Counted from the stretch's first letter, positions 42,401 through 52,688 are shown. The stretch: DNA of 64,000 bases from Nematopogon swammerdamellus (GCA_946902875.1 OX336340.1:21901566-21965565); one strand, 5' to 3'. Notes: generated by a model from the sequence alone, not told the origin. Numbers and translations: made by a program.

Positions 42401-43454
42401 CTATGGTCCCTATGGACAACTGTTTTTATTTATTGTTAGATTTATTTTTATATTAATTTAGTTATTTTTAGGTCTAGATTTAATTATTTTTGTTAATGTT
42501 GTGTGTTCAATAAAAATTTATGTAAAATAAGATTCCGATCAACTACATTAAAAATCAGATCAACTGAAATTTTAAATATACTGAAATGTAACTTATGTAC
42601 ACATAAACAAACGGCAAATATTCCAATGAGGTGAATGCGTGCAGTAATTCAGATGCAGTAAACTTACAAACCAATATTTTTCTAATAAGATTCTCATGCA
42701 TACAGCCCTACTTACAGCCACGCCTACATATCCTCTCATTAGACTAAGCCAAGCCACCTTCAAAGCCTTCCGTATCATAAGACAGTAGCGCATGAAACGA
42801 ACGGTAGCGGGGTATGAACCTTGGAAGGAAGAAGAAGAGCCAGTAGGAGAAACTGTGAGGGGCGAAGGGAGCGTGTGTCGCATAAAGCCTTCTCGATATC
42901 TGAAGAAAAAATTTGTATCTACGATTCATCGTAGCGCCTTCTCAGGTGACACACAGGGTGTTGTCGTTGCATGTCGACAATTATATTTATTTGTATTTAA
43001 ATATAACAATGTCGTTATATTTATTTGTATTTAAATGTTATTTGATATTATATTATTAAGAGCATACTGTACGCATCGGCATTCTACACTAACGTGGTCG
43101 AACGATCAAATACAAAACAATTTGGTATTAAGTAAAATTTGTGCTTCGTATTTCGAATAGAATTGCCTGCTCAAAATTTGTGTCTCTGTAGGAAAAATTT
43201 TATAAAATTTTACATAAAAAATGATCTTGTATGTATTAGGCGAGTTGACAAATATCCTAAAAACAAAATCCATTTAATATTTGGACCTGCTTAGATTCTC
43301 ACAAAACAAAAAATAATGTCGCATACAAAGTTTTTGGAAATTATTAAAATTGTTCACCATTTCCTATATTGTACGCATAAATGTGAATGTGTGTTATCAG
43401 TTTGCAATCACAAAATTATTCCTTTTTTCATTCAATAAATTCAATCATACATAC
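42401..43454. other. No gene recognised
   Basis: AT-rich; overlapping frames at 42593-43034 on both strands have no domain. Confidence 0.35.
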
Positions 43455-43521
43455 ATACATACCACATACGCTGTATCCCGACAATCAGGGTAAGCAGAGT
43501 AATCTGTGTTGTTCAATCAAC
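43455..43521 (-). repeat. Repeat D 3' fragment
   Basis: catacataccacatacgctg, cccgacaatcagggtaagca, gagtaatctgtgttgt; then cut by element G. Confidence 0.7.
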
Positions 43522-43908
43522 ACTAATAATAAATCTGTAAGGAATGGTCATGGAGTAAATTTACTTTGTTTTATGAGATATTGCGTTTGTAGACTCTAAG
43601 TATGAAACTAAAACCTAAGTTGACTTTAGACCTAAGTTATTTTTGAAAAAATATTTTCTGTATGTGTGTATGTTCCTCCATAACTCTTATACCGATCATC
43701 CGAATTCGATGAAACTTATTACAAGCACATTAAACTATACGTGACACAGCATAGGCAAAATAAAACTCAGTTCCGGTTATGATAAGATGTGGCTCTCATA
43801 CAAACGGAATTGTTCCGCGCGCCGAAATAAAGGTACGCTGGCGGGCTTACTTACTTTCTTCTTTTCAAATACGAATTTCACGCGAGCGAAGCCGCAGGCA
43901 AAAGCTAG
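43522..43908 (+). mobile_element. CTAG-ended element G, copy 2
   Basis: From actaataataaatctgtaag to gcaggcaaaagctag before T; internal gttcctccataactctta and ggctctcatacaaacggaat. Inserted into repeat D. Helitron-like 3' end; no reading frame. Confidence 0.75.
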
Positions 43909-44618
43909 TTGATAAATAAATTCTCCTCTATAAACTTAACACCGATTACCTTTAGATACTAGGAGTGTATGTATAGAAAGAGCGACCCTGTACTCAGTCG
44001 GCACATTGGCTTAAGTGAGCCTTATCTCGGCAGCTTCTTAATGGCTCCAGAAACATGTCAATTCATCAGCAGACTTCTTGTTCTTTTTTTGTAAGTCACT
44101 CTTTGCCTAACTCCCGAGATATCGCCGCTCCGATGGCGCGGGTCAAAAGAATGCCGATAGAACAATAGGTAAAAAGAAATATTACATTCTCATCAATATA
44201 ATATTAGTATAAGAAATACCTAGATTGAATTGAAATTACCAATGGCAAGTTAAAAGTGTAATCGTTAATAATTGTGCTTTGATTAAATTTTATACAATTA
44301 TATTACTAGAAACGCAGCCAGTAATAAGTAATAAATATAATTATTAAATTTAACTTTAAAATAACAGCGCTTGAGATAAGTACACGTTGTTAAAGCTAAT
44401 AAACGGTGTTAATAAATAATTATCTAATGTGTCAGTTAATAAATTCACAGCAGTCGTTTTCACAAAATAATGATAAGTACTCGTATTTTAAGATTTCTAT
44501 ATAGTATTTTAAAATTGTGTTACTTCAATAAATTTTTATGGTGTTTGTGGGTTAGATTTACGCATTATATTAATTCAAACGACTGTTTCGTTTTATTTAA
44601 TACCTCCGTTCTAAATAT
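43909..44618. other. No gene recognised
   Basis: AT-rich unassigned DNA. Confidence 0.4.
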
Positions 44619-44750
44619 AGTCCAGTATAGCCAGCAATCCAGAGAAGTCTCCGGTATGGCACCTACCTTCTTGGAGGTGATATAAGCTGGTCGGAGCATG
44701 CGCTTTGTCCTCTCCGACTCAGCCACCCATACCGGATAACATAAAAAAAA
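44619..44750 (+). mobile_element. SINE type C, 3' half
   Basis: tagtccagtatagccagcaa, ccggtatggcacctaccttc, cggataacat plus eight A residues. Confidence 0.9.
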
Positions 44751-44763
44751 TGGAAATCGCTCG

Positions 44764-44792
44764 GAACATTGTTCAAAAGGTGAACAATGTTC
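44764..44792. repeat. 12-bp perfect hairpin
   Basis: gaacattgttca and tgaacaatgttc with a 5-base loop, between two SINE fragments. Confidence 0.85.
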
Positions 44793-44802
44793 ACATTGAA
44801 CA

Positions 44803-44953
44803 TCCAGTTCATTGTAGCCGGCACAACCAAAGGGAAGCACTTGTCATGCCAACCCAACCTAACCTAACCTAACCGAGCTCACCAAGGTGTGATGGTCTGT
44901 CATCGCAGGTGTTCAGTAGGTATTTTAGCCAATCATGTCAGGTTCTATAAAAC
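44803..44953 (+). mobile_element. SINE A/B 3' fragment with telomere-like insert
   Basis: catccagttcattgtagccg, gggaagcacttgtcatgcc, then aacctaacctaacctaacc (44850-44875) before gagctcaccaaggtgtgatg and the tail gtcaggttctataaaa. Confidence 0.75.
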
Positions 44954-46195
44954 AAATTATTTTTATTGGTCGAATTAAAGCAAATATTTATATGAACATA
45001 GCTAAAAGTAATTAATATGGATAACCTTGAGAGCTTAATCAAGCACAGAACAAAATAGTTATCACAGTATGTGTCTATACGAAGTAGTTGAACTCAAAAG
45101 CTTTCATCAGCTGACCTGCCACAGCAGTGCACAGCCTCCCCATACCGAATCTTCCAAATACAAACTAAAAAGCAAAAATGTCCAAAACGGAGCGGAAGCC
45201 TCCCCGGCACGATAAGTGTGGAAGCCGACAAAGGCGTTCATTCCATTATGGAGCCTTATAAATCACTAACTCCAAACTTATCGCCTTCTAACAATTAAGA
45301 CGTTTCAATTCGCTCCCACAGATGCTGCCGATTTAATTTTAATTCTGATCTCAAGGCAGTATGGTTCAAATTTGAATGTTAGCCGTATGTGGGGATTATG
45401 TTATTAGATAAGTGTTATTTTAAGTTAGAATATTACAGTCAAATTCATCAATAGGAATGGTTGAAGAAGAGGTTATCGCTCTTCTAAAATTAATAAATTA
45501 TGCGAATACTCTACATAGAACTTCGAAATAAAACCTCGTTTACTGAAAGAAAATTTATTAAACCAAAACTTTTACAATACGTAATTTCATCTCGTACATT
45601 TCAAAGAACAACTATTGCGCAGCACACGATGCCGAGCAGAAGCAACCAAATTGCTAAAAAAGTGATGTGCCGAACCAGCGGGTAATGCCGTTTACGGTTC
45701 GATAAATATATCGATTCTCTTAAGAGATCATAAAGTCGGCTCGCAGCGAAGGACAAAAACGCCGACACCAGCTACCGGACAAAGCGACGATAACATGCAC
45801 GCTTACCCTCTTATCGCGGAATAGTGATGTGCTAAATACCGAGTGTGTTATTTATTATCGATTCAACTTGTTATAGCTTTATAATTGCCGATTCCATTTG
45901 CCATACGCGAATCGAAAGCGTGAGGCTCCCGCTGGTATAACGTGCAAAAATATTTATGTCGATTTTAATTATTATCTCAATGAATAAATTTATGACAATT
46001 TTTTTTTATATAGCTTCAAGAAAATACTGAAGATAAATTACTGTATAGGGATGTGAATCCGAAAAGATCGATAAAAAATGTTTTAATCTGAAATTCACAC
46101 ACTATTAGTTTCACACGTCACACGCACGTTTCAGTGCAACGCCACTGGCGATGGACACGCTTTAAATATAACCCCCCGTTTGCTTCGAACGGTGC
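44954..46195. other. No gene recognised
   Basis: Mostly AT-rich unique DNA with no credible exon or repeat. Confidence 0.4.
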
Positions 46196-46375
46196 TTGCT
46201 CCGAGAAGGTGCTATACCGGAGACTTCCACTGGCTATACTCGACAAGTGTAAAACATGGCCGAGGTTCAGTACGGTGGTACCAACCCAGTCGGTTACCAT
46301 TTGAGCCTACCACCTAATATGGTGCTGGGTGGAACAGCAGGTGTAGGTATTGCACGTAAATTTGTCCATCAGAGA
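46196..46375 (-). mobile_element. SINE type C fragment
   Basis: On the minus strand: neck gctgttccaccc, ggtaggctcaaatggtaacc, ggttggtaccaccgtactga; diverged and internally shortened. Confidence 0.75.
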
Positions 46376-46417
46376 AAACACCTTGAGTTCGAGTGTCCAA
46401 GCCAAGTGATAAAAAAC

Positions 46418-46530
46418 CCTGCGGAGTTTCTTGCCGGCTCTTCTCTGTTGGTGTAATCGAACCGGATTGTAAAAACTAAACAGAACAAATTCGAGCGTAG
46501 TGTACTACCATACGAATGATAAATAAAGAA
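46418..46530 (+). repeat. Repeat J
   Basis: gagtttcttgccggctcttc, ttggtgtaatcgaaccggat, ccatacgaatgataaataaa. Complement at 48464-48540. Likely LINE 3' terminal region. Confidence 0.65.
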
Positions 46531-46737
46531 TAAATAATATTAAATGTTTAGTCTCACAGTCGATGTAGCAGTGCAGCCCTACGTACATCAAGGTAGCAGT
46601 ACAAATGACAGGGCAGGATATATCCTCGTAAAGTGCGACTCGCGATGGGCCTAATGACGACTCTATATCACGCGCGACGTGGACGGCCGCGGATGCGCCC
46701 GCGCCGCCTCCGGTTACACTTACTCGATTAAAGTTTA

Positions 46738-47045
46738 TAAAACCGGATTAGTACCACCGCACTGAATGAAAAGTATGTCGAATCGATTCTGTGAATAGTT
46801 CGTATTTTTCAGTCCAGTTCAGTGTAGCCGGTACGCGCATAGGGTTAGATAGATTGATAGAAAATTCTTTATTGCTCCAGTAAACATTAAACAGTAACAA
46901 ATACATTAGAAAATTTACTAGAAAATTTACTTAGAAAATAGGGCAGCACTGACACGACACCTATTTCACCACTCACCAAGGTGTTATGGGCTGACATCGC
47001 AGGCTTAGGCTTAGTAGGTGTGTAGTAGCCAATAACCAGAGTCGG
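46738..47045 (+). mobile_element. SINE A/B, split by a small insertion
   Basis: aaaccggattagtaccaccg to gttcagtgtagccggtacgc (46848), then about 95 bp of foreign DNA (agaaaattctttattgctcc...), then cagcactgacacgacacct from 46943 onward. The insert resembles a LINE 3' end (ttctttattg). Confidence 0.7.
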
Positions 47046-47530
47046 AATCGCGCACCGAGGTTTCCGCACCACAAAAAAGCCCTTACCTTTTTCACTTTTT
47101 CATTTTTAGGGTTCCGTATCCGGTACGGGAACCTATTACTAAGCCTACGCCATCTGTCTGTCTGTCTGTCCGTCCGTCTGTTCTGTCTGTCCGAGGGCTG
47201 TATCTCTTGAACCGTAATACCTAGGTAGCCCGTTGAAATTTTTACAGAATATATATATGTATTATGGCCGATATAACAACAAATAATAAAAATAAGAAAA
47301 AGTAAAAAATCAACGGGGGGAACCCCCGTGAATTTTAGAATAAGAAACCAAAAAGTGTACGCACGCGCACCATCTACCGAATAGATTATGACGCATTTTA
47401 ACTAATCATGACATTTAATTAATATGAAGCATTTCATAACACGCCATCTAGATGGCGTGAGTGGCGCTAGCCATGACATGGCGATACGGAACCCTCGGTG
47501 CGCGAGTTCGACTCGCACTTGGCCGGTTTT
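47046..47530 (+). repeat. Repeat F, long copy
   Basis: gggttccgtatccggtacgg, tctgtctgtctgtccgtccg, gggctgtatctcttgaaccg, then ggaaccctcggtgcgcgagt and tcgcacttggccggtttttt. The 3' part has a B-box-like gagttcgactc. The class is not known to me. Confidence 0.75.
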
Positions 47531-47921
47531 TTTTATTATTTGTTATATCCGCCAAAATAACACATGTTCTCTGAAAAAAAACCGGTTAGCTATTACCGTT
47601 CCAAAGATACAGAAATCATTTATCATAACGTGAATAGTTAAAGACAGAATCATACATATTTTAATTTATAATTTACGCTTTGACAAACAATTTGCACGTG
47701 TGAATTTATGTCAAGCGCCCGAATCTCTTAAGTGGCGGACCGTGCGCGGGCCGCGACCACGTTTGTGGTCCGCAAATACCTTTACGATGTGCAATAAACT
47801 TTGTAACAAGCTGTCGAGACCACAACACTTCACTCTATAATGTGACGTTAAGTAACACTCAATACGAGATATATTACTTTACTTTATTGCATGCGTTATT
47901 ATTATTATTAGTAGGTATTGT
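47531..47921. other. No gene recognised
   Basis: Unassigned. Confidence 0.4.
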
Positions 47922-47981
47922 GTCTCAACCAAAGAGTTTGTATTACGTCGCGCGACGTAATACAAACTCTTTGGTCTCAAC
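47922..47981. mobile_element. 44-bp perfect palindrome with 8-bp target duplication
   Basis: 47930-47973 reads caaagagtttgtattacgtc then its exact complement; two 22-bp arms meet with no spacer. It is flanked by gtctcaac at 47922-47929 and 47974-47981. Eight-bp duplications and CA..TG ends fit a hAT-type cut-and-paste product reduced to its inverted ends. Confidence 0.9.
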
Positions 47982-48079
47982 AAATAAATTGTGCAAATGT
48001 TCTATTATATCGTATGCGCATTTATAGTAAGTATGGGAAAGTCGATTAATTTATATAGAATAGAATATACTTTATATGC

Positions 48080-48165
48080 TTTCCAATACAAAATTGTACA
48101 AAAGGCGGACTTATCACCTAAGGCAATCTCTGCCACTCGACCTGATTTAATTATGAACACACTAT
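48080..48165 (-). repeat. Repeat K fragment
   Basis: caaaaggcggacttatcacc and ggcaatctctgccactcgac are the K core on the minus strand. Confidence 0.55.
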
Positions 48166-48203
48166 ACAAGGATAACAAACAGAGAGAAAGAATGAAACAA
48201 ACT

Positions 48204-48372
48204 TTTTTTATGGAAACTGACACAGATGGCTACATCACCTGCAACATCCGTGATGTCAGCCCATAACATTGGGTGAACTAGGTGCCATGTCAGTGCTTGC
48301 CTTTGGTCGTGCCGGCTACAATGAACTGGACGGAAAACACAAACTATTTATGTAAATAGCCGTTTCGACCGA
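48204..48372 (-). mobile_element. SINE A/B, 5' truncated
   Basis: Poly-T, atggaaactgacacagatgg, through to cgtttcgaccgacgtttgat. A second tttccataaaaaaaa directly follows at 48388, the tail of another copy. Confidence 0.82.
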
Positions 48373-48463
48373 CGTTTGATTCAGTACGTTTCCATAAAAA
48401 AAAGAATGAAAAAATAAAAAGGCTTCCGTACCGGGTACGGAAACCTAAAATAGATAAACCATT

Positions 48464-48540
48464 CTTTATTCTTTATTCATCATTCGTATGGTAGTACACT
48501 ACGCTTGAATTTGTCCTGTTTCGTTTTTACAATTTCATTA
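48464..48540 (-). repeat. Repeat J fragment
   Basis: tctttattcatcattcgtat, ggtagtacactacgcttgaa: the complement of 46490-46530. Confidence 0.6.
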
Positions 48541-49098
48541 ATATAAGAATACAATTTCTACTCAAGATGTCTCGAGCCTGCGACCTCCACCCACAGTCTA
48601 TAGTTTTAGACGCAAAAGTGGTCATCCAATAAACAGCAAACGTAATCTTTACGAAATATCTTCGAAGGCAAGAAAACAATTCTCGAGACGATAAGATGAT
48701 CGCAATCCTAATAAGATATTTAAAATAAGTTTCAATTATAATGTAACGCGTAAGAGGGATAAAATGTTGATGTTACGCGTCGAGTTGGAGTTGTTGTGTT
48801 GTGTTGTGTTGTAGGTGACTGTCGACTGTCGTTTGTCGAACGTTTTAATGCGTTTGGATTAAATTGTGTTGGACGCGGACGCGAAATCGGAAGGTAGTTC
48901 TGTTACGAAAACTGCAGGATAATAGGTATAGGTACAATGCGATAATTGTAATATTTTATATACAAAGATAGTGTGCCGGGTCAAAAACATTTTAAATCGA
49001 GATTTCAGTCTCGAGAAATAAATATTTTTACAAAAATACGTATATTATGCGTGCGACGCACAATTTCATACACGTACTTGCATAAATTACCAAAAAGT
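48541..49098. other. No gene recognised
   Basis: Short TGTGT-type run at about 48793-48812. Nothing assigned. Confidence 0.4.
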
Positions 49099-49560
49099 AC
49101 GGTGCGGGGCCAGTACTTAAAAAGAATATCCCCACTGCATCTCTCCCCGTACATAAATACATACATAGCGTCGCGCCAGTTTCCTGGTGGGGTAGGCAGA
49201 GACAACGGATCTCCACTTCACGTGCGACGATCCTGACACACCTCTGCCGCCTCTTCCACTCTCATAACATGCATGCATGCATGCAGCATGCATGTCTTAA
49301 AAGGCGACTAGACAAAGTTGCCGTGCTGAAGGCAACAGGCTAGTCACCTCTCACTTGGGCACGGTCCTTCCACCGAGTCATGCAGTAGGTGGGTTTTCGT
49401 GCCTTTCTAGGTACTATTGCTACTTGATAGTTATCTTGTCCTAATACTTTGCTAAATGTGGCGGTCGGGGTTGTGCTGTAATATACATGAGTACTTGCGG
49501 CACAACACCAATTACACTGCTTATCCCGATTATCGGGATACAGCGTGTGATGTGTATGTG
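49099..49560 (+). repeat. Repeat D split by repeat E
   Basis: gtacggtgcggggccagtac to ctctccccgta (49153), then E (about 49154-49288: cgtcgcgccagtttcctggt, ggtaggcagagacaacggat, and a tgcatgca tail), then catgtcttaaaaggcgacta to the GTAT end. Confidence 0.85.
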
Positions 49561-49576
49561 TATATGTACTTACACG

Positions 49577-49710
49577 TAAATCTCACTAATATCATAAATG
49601 TGAAAGTATGTTTGTTTGTTTGTTTGTTTGTTTGTTTGTTCCTCTTTCACGCCTGAACGGCTGGACGGATTTGGACGAAACTTCGTATATGGGTAGTGTA
49701 TATCCCGGAG
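49577..49710 (+). mobile_element. Helitron-like 5' end with GTTT run
   Basis: tctcactaatatcataaatg, a (GTTT)7 run, then cacgcctgaacggctggacg. The TC start and 'tctttcacgcctgaacggct' motif are typical of CTAG-ended lepidopteran elements; the 3' end is missing. Confidence 0.55.
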
Positions 49711-50126
49711 TAACATAATTTTTAAAAAAAGTGGTCAAGTTCGAGCCGAGCTCGCGTACAGAGGGTTCCGTACCATCGCGTTTTCTGTGAGAACTAGAAG
49801 GATTGGGATTTTCGTTTACGTTTTCCTGTAAATTAAGTGTATATCCCATGGTAACAATTTTTTTTTAAAAGTGGTCAAGTTCGAGTCGAACTTGCGTAAA
49901 GAGGGTTCCGTACCATCGCGTTTTCTGTGAGAACTAGAAGGATTGGGATTTTCGTTTACGTTTTCCTGTAAATTAAGTGTATATCCCATGATAACAATTT
50001 TTTTTTTAAAGTGGTCAAGTTCGAGTCGAACTCGCGTAAAGAGGGTTCCGTACCATCGCGTTTTCTGTGAGAACTAGAAGGATTGGGATATTCGTTTACG
50101 TTTTCCTGTAAATTAAGTGTATATTA
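49700..50126 (+). repeat. Three tandem copies of a 140-bp unit
   Basis: gtggtcaagttcgag recurs at 49731, 49871 and 50011, each followed by agagggttccgtaccatcgc and gattggga..ttcgtttacg. Copies 2 and 3 are nearly identical. The unit resembles the F-like terminus at 29869. Confidence 0.93.
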
Positions 50127-50136
50127 CAGTAAAGGG

Positions 50137-50570
50137 GTGGGGGAGGGGAGGGGGGAGGGGGGAAGGGGGATGGGAAGGGAGAGGGAGAGGGAGAGGGAGA
50201 GGGAGAGGGAGAGGGAGAGGGAGAGGGAGAGGGAGAGGTAGAGGGAGAGGTAGAGGGAGAGGGAGAGGGAGAGGGAGAGGGAGAGGGAGAGGGAGAGGGA
50301 GAGGGAGAGGGAGAGGGAGAGGGAGAGGGAGAGGGAGAGGGAGAGGGAGAGGGAGAGGGAGAGGGAGAGGGAGAGGGAGAGGGAGAGGGAGAGGGAGAGG
50401 GAGAGGGAGAGGGAGAGGGAGAGGGAGAGGGAGAGGGAGAGGGAGAGGGAGAGGGAGAGGGAGAGGGAGAGGGAGAGGGAGAGGGAGAGGGAGAGGGAGA
50501 GGGAGAGGGAGAGGGAGAGGGAGAGGGAGAGGGAGAGGGAGAGGGAGAGGGAGAGGGAGAGGGAGAGGGA
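50137..50570 (+). repeat. GGGAGA microsatellite, about 70 units
   Basis: Almost pure (GAGAGG)n with a few GAGGTA variants near 50238-50255. The long reading frames on both strands (Arg-Gly and Pro-Ser repeats) are by-products. Confidence 0.97.
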
Positions 50571-50889
50571 CCGTGTGGGGCCGGTACTTTAAAAGAATAG
50601 CCCCACTGCATCTCTCCCCGTGTATGTCGTAAAAGGCGACTAAGGGATATGACTCCCTTCTTATATCACTAGGTAGTAGGGTTTAACCCGCCCGGGTTGG
50701 TACCACCGCACTGAATGAAAGGTCGGTCGAAACGTCTATGTAAATAGTTTATGTTTTCCGTCCAGTTCAGTGTAGCCGGCACGACCGAAGGGAAGCACTG
50801 ACGTGGCACCAAGTTCACCCGGTGTTATGGGCTGACATCACGGATGTTGTAGGTGATGTAGCCAACCGTGCCAGTTTCCATAAAAAAAA
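50571..50889 (+). mobile_element. SINE type B inside the microsatellite
   Basis: ccgtgtggggccggtacttt to tttccat plus eight A residues, with GGGAGA repeat on both sides. Confidence 0.95.
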
Positions 50890-50984
50890 GGGAGATGGAG
50901 AGGGAGAGGGAGAGGGAGAGGCAGAGGCAGAGGGAGAGGGAGAGGGAGAGGGAGAGGGAGAGGGAGAGGGAGAGGGAGAGGGAG
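50889..50984 (+). repeat. GGGAGA microsatellite, second block
   Basis: About 95 bp of the same hexanucleotide with a GGCAGA variant. Continuation of 50137-50570 across the SINE. Confidence 0.95.
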
Positions 50985-51551
50985 AAGAAATTCGTATTTC
51001 AAAAGAAGAAAGGAAGTAACTGAGGCGAGGCCGAAGGCCGAGATGTATGAAGACGCTAAACCTTCTCGATGACAGTAGGTAACTATGGGCGATAGTTACT
51101 TACTTTCTTCAAGACGGTTTATAGTCTTCCTGAACGCAGCTCGGCCTTCGGCCTCGCCCTCAATTACTTACTTTCTCCGAAAAGGTCATCGTCTTCCTGA
51201 ACGCAGCTCGGCCTTCGGCCTCGCCCTCAGTTACGTACTTTCATCAAGAAGGTTTATAGTCTTCCTGAACGCAGCTCGGCCTTCGGCCTCGCCCTCAGTT
51301 ACGTACTTTCATCAAGAAGGTTTATAGTCTTCCTGAACGCAGCTCGGCCTTCGGCCTCGCCCTCAATTACTTACTTTCTTTGAGTAGGTTTATCGTCTTC
51401 CTGAACGTAGCTCGGCCTTCGGCCTCCCCCTTAGTTACTTACTTTAGTTGAGAAGGTTTATCGTTTACCTTAACGCAGATCGGCCTTAGTTAATTACTTT
51501 CTTCCTTTGAAATACGAATTTCACGCGAGCGAAGCCGCGGGCAAAAGCTAG
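50985..51551 (+). mobile_element. CTAG-ended element with 68-bp tandem units
   Basis: Left gaaattcgtatttcaaaaga mirrors right tttgaaatacgaatttcacg (inverted ends). Inside, gctcggccttcggcctcg recurs at about 51140, 51207, 51275, 51343 and 51411 (period 67-68), with a decayed sixth at 51479. The right end gcgggcaaaagctag precedes T, as in element G. Confidence 0.8.
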
Positions 51552-51591
51552 TAAGTACATAATTCATTGCAGAGATAACTTCTGGTTTATC

Positions 51592-51882
51592 AGCCTCGTG
51601 AACGTGATAGTGAAATTAAGCACACCCGGGCGCGGTGATAACTTGGATGGGTTCGACCGTTCGACCGTTGAGGCTGACCGTGGTTCGGATTCCGCGTAAA
51701 ACTGTAGGTCCCCTCCCTTACCTCACTAGGTGGTGAGAATTAACCCGACTGGATTGTTACCATCTCACATATAGATAGGTCGTTCTAAGCGGCTATGTAA
51801 TTTAGTGTAGCAGCCACGACCAAAGAGTAACACTGACAGGTCACTTAGTTCACCAAGATGTTATGGACTGAAATCACATACG
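51592..51882 (+). mobile_element. SINE type A, diverged, no A-tail
   Basis: The head contains gtgaaattaagcacacccgg and gataacttggatgggttcga, then gtggttcggattccgcgt; body and partial tail follow. Confidence 0.8.
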
Positions 51883-51885
51883 CCA

Positions 51886-52300
51886 GCAATGAGTGGACGT
51901 GGCCATACGATGGACAGACAGACTGCATCAAACAGCAATGCTAAAGGGTTCTATTTAAGTTCTTTTTTTTTTGGGTTCCGCCCTAAAACATACCTAGTTC
52001 AAACCGCTCGCTTTCAACCATTGTTGATTTTTTTACACAACCCTTTCGCTTCGGAGGGACCTCACCGCAAGACACGCCATAGTCCACACACCCTCTTGCC
52101 GCCTCTGCTCCGCCGCGCCGCCATATAAAAATGGGACGAAATGGTTCGTTTTATTGGACCAACAGCAAAAAGGCAAGTCGGACAAATAAAACGATGTTTG
52201 TTTGCTCAAATGTTTGGGTGAAAGCCATGTTAGCAAAAAGTGGGATATTTTTCATAACTTTGCTTATAGGGGGTGCATTCGATGGACATAGCTTCCATTT
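51886..52300. other. No gene recognised
   Basis: Unassigned; several short frames overlap without domain. Confidence 0.35.
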
Positions 52301-52688
52301 CAGCCTCGATAGCTCAGTGGTGCAGACAGTCAACTGTCGCTATTGAATGTTAAGCAACGCTGGGTGCGGTCAGTACTTGGATGGGTGACCGCTGACGGTT
52401 GGAGGCTGACCGAGGTTCGGATTCCTCGTAAAACTGTAGGTCCCTTCCCTCCTAATCTTACTTGGTGGTAGGGTTTAAGCCGCCCGGGTTGGTACCACCG
52501 CACTGAATGAAACGTCGGTCGAAACGGCTATGTAAATAGTTTGTGTTTTCCGACCAGTTCAGTGTAGCCGGCACGATCAAAGGGGGAAGCAATGACATGG
52601 CACCTAATTCACCCGGTGTTATGGGCTGACACCACGGACGTTGTAGGTGATGTAGCCAACCGTGTCAGTTTCCATAAAAAAAAAAAAA
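52301..52688 (+). mobile_element. SINE type A, complete reference copy
   Basis: Head 52301-52440 (tRNA-like A box, 5S-like block, B-box-like element), body 52441-52610 with ggtaccaccgcactgaatga and gaccagttcagtgtagccgg, tail to gtgtcagtttccat and 13 A residues. About 388 bp. Needs LINE machinery for copying. Confidence 0.95.
52310..52425 (+). promoter_or_regulatory. Composite Pol III promoter of SINE A
   Basis: A box TAGCTCAGTGG (52310-52320), 5S rRNA-like control region 52349-52393 (gttaagcaacgc, gtcagtacttggatgggtga), and B-box-like GGTTCGGATTCC (52414-52425). The middle part corresponds to the A-box/IE/C-box region of 5S rRNA genes as I recall them. Confidence 0.8.

Noticed and set aside
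50096..50632. 171-codon frames of Arg-Gly and Pro-Ser repeats on both strands
   Set aside because: They are translations of the GGGAGA microsatellite and the SINE edge; no non-repetitive coding sequence.
52310..52425. Functional 5S rRNA gene
   Set aside because: Only the central control region is 5S-like; the ends of 5S are absent and the block is embedded in a SINE.
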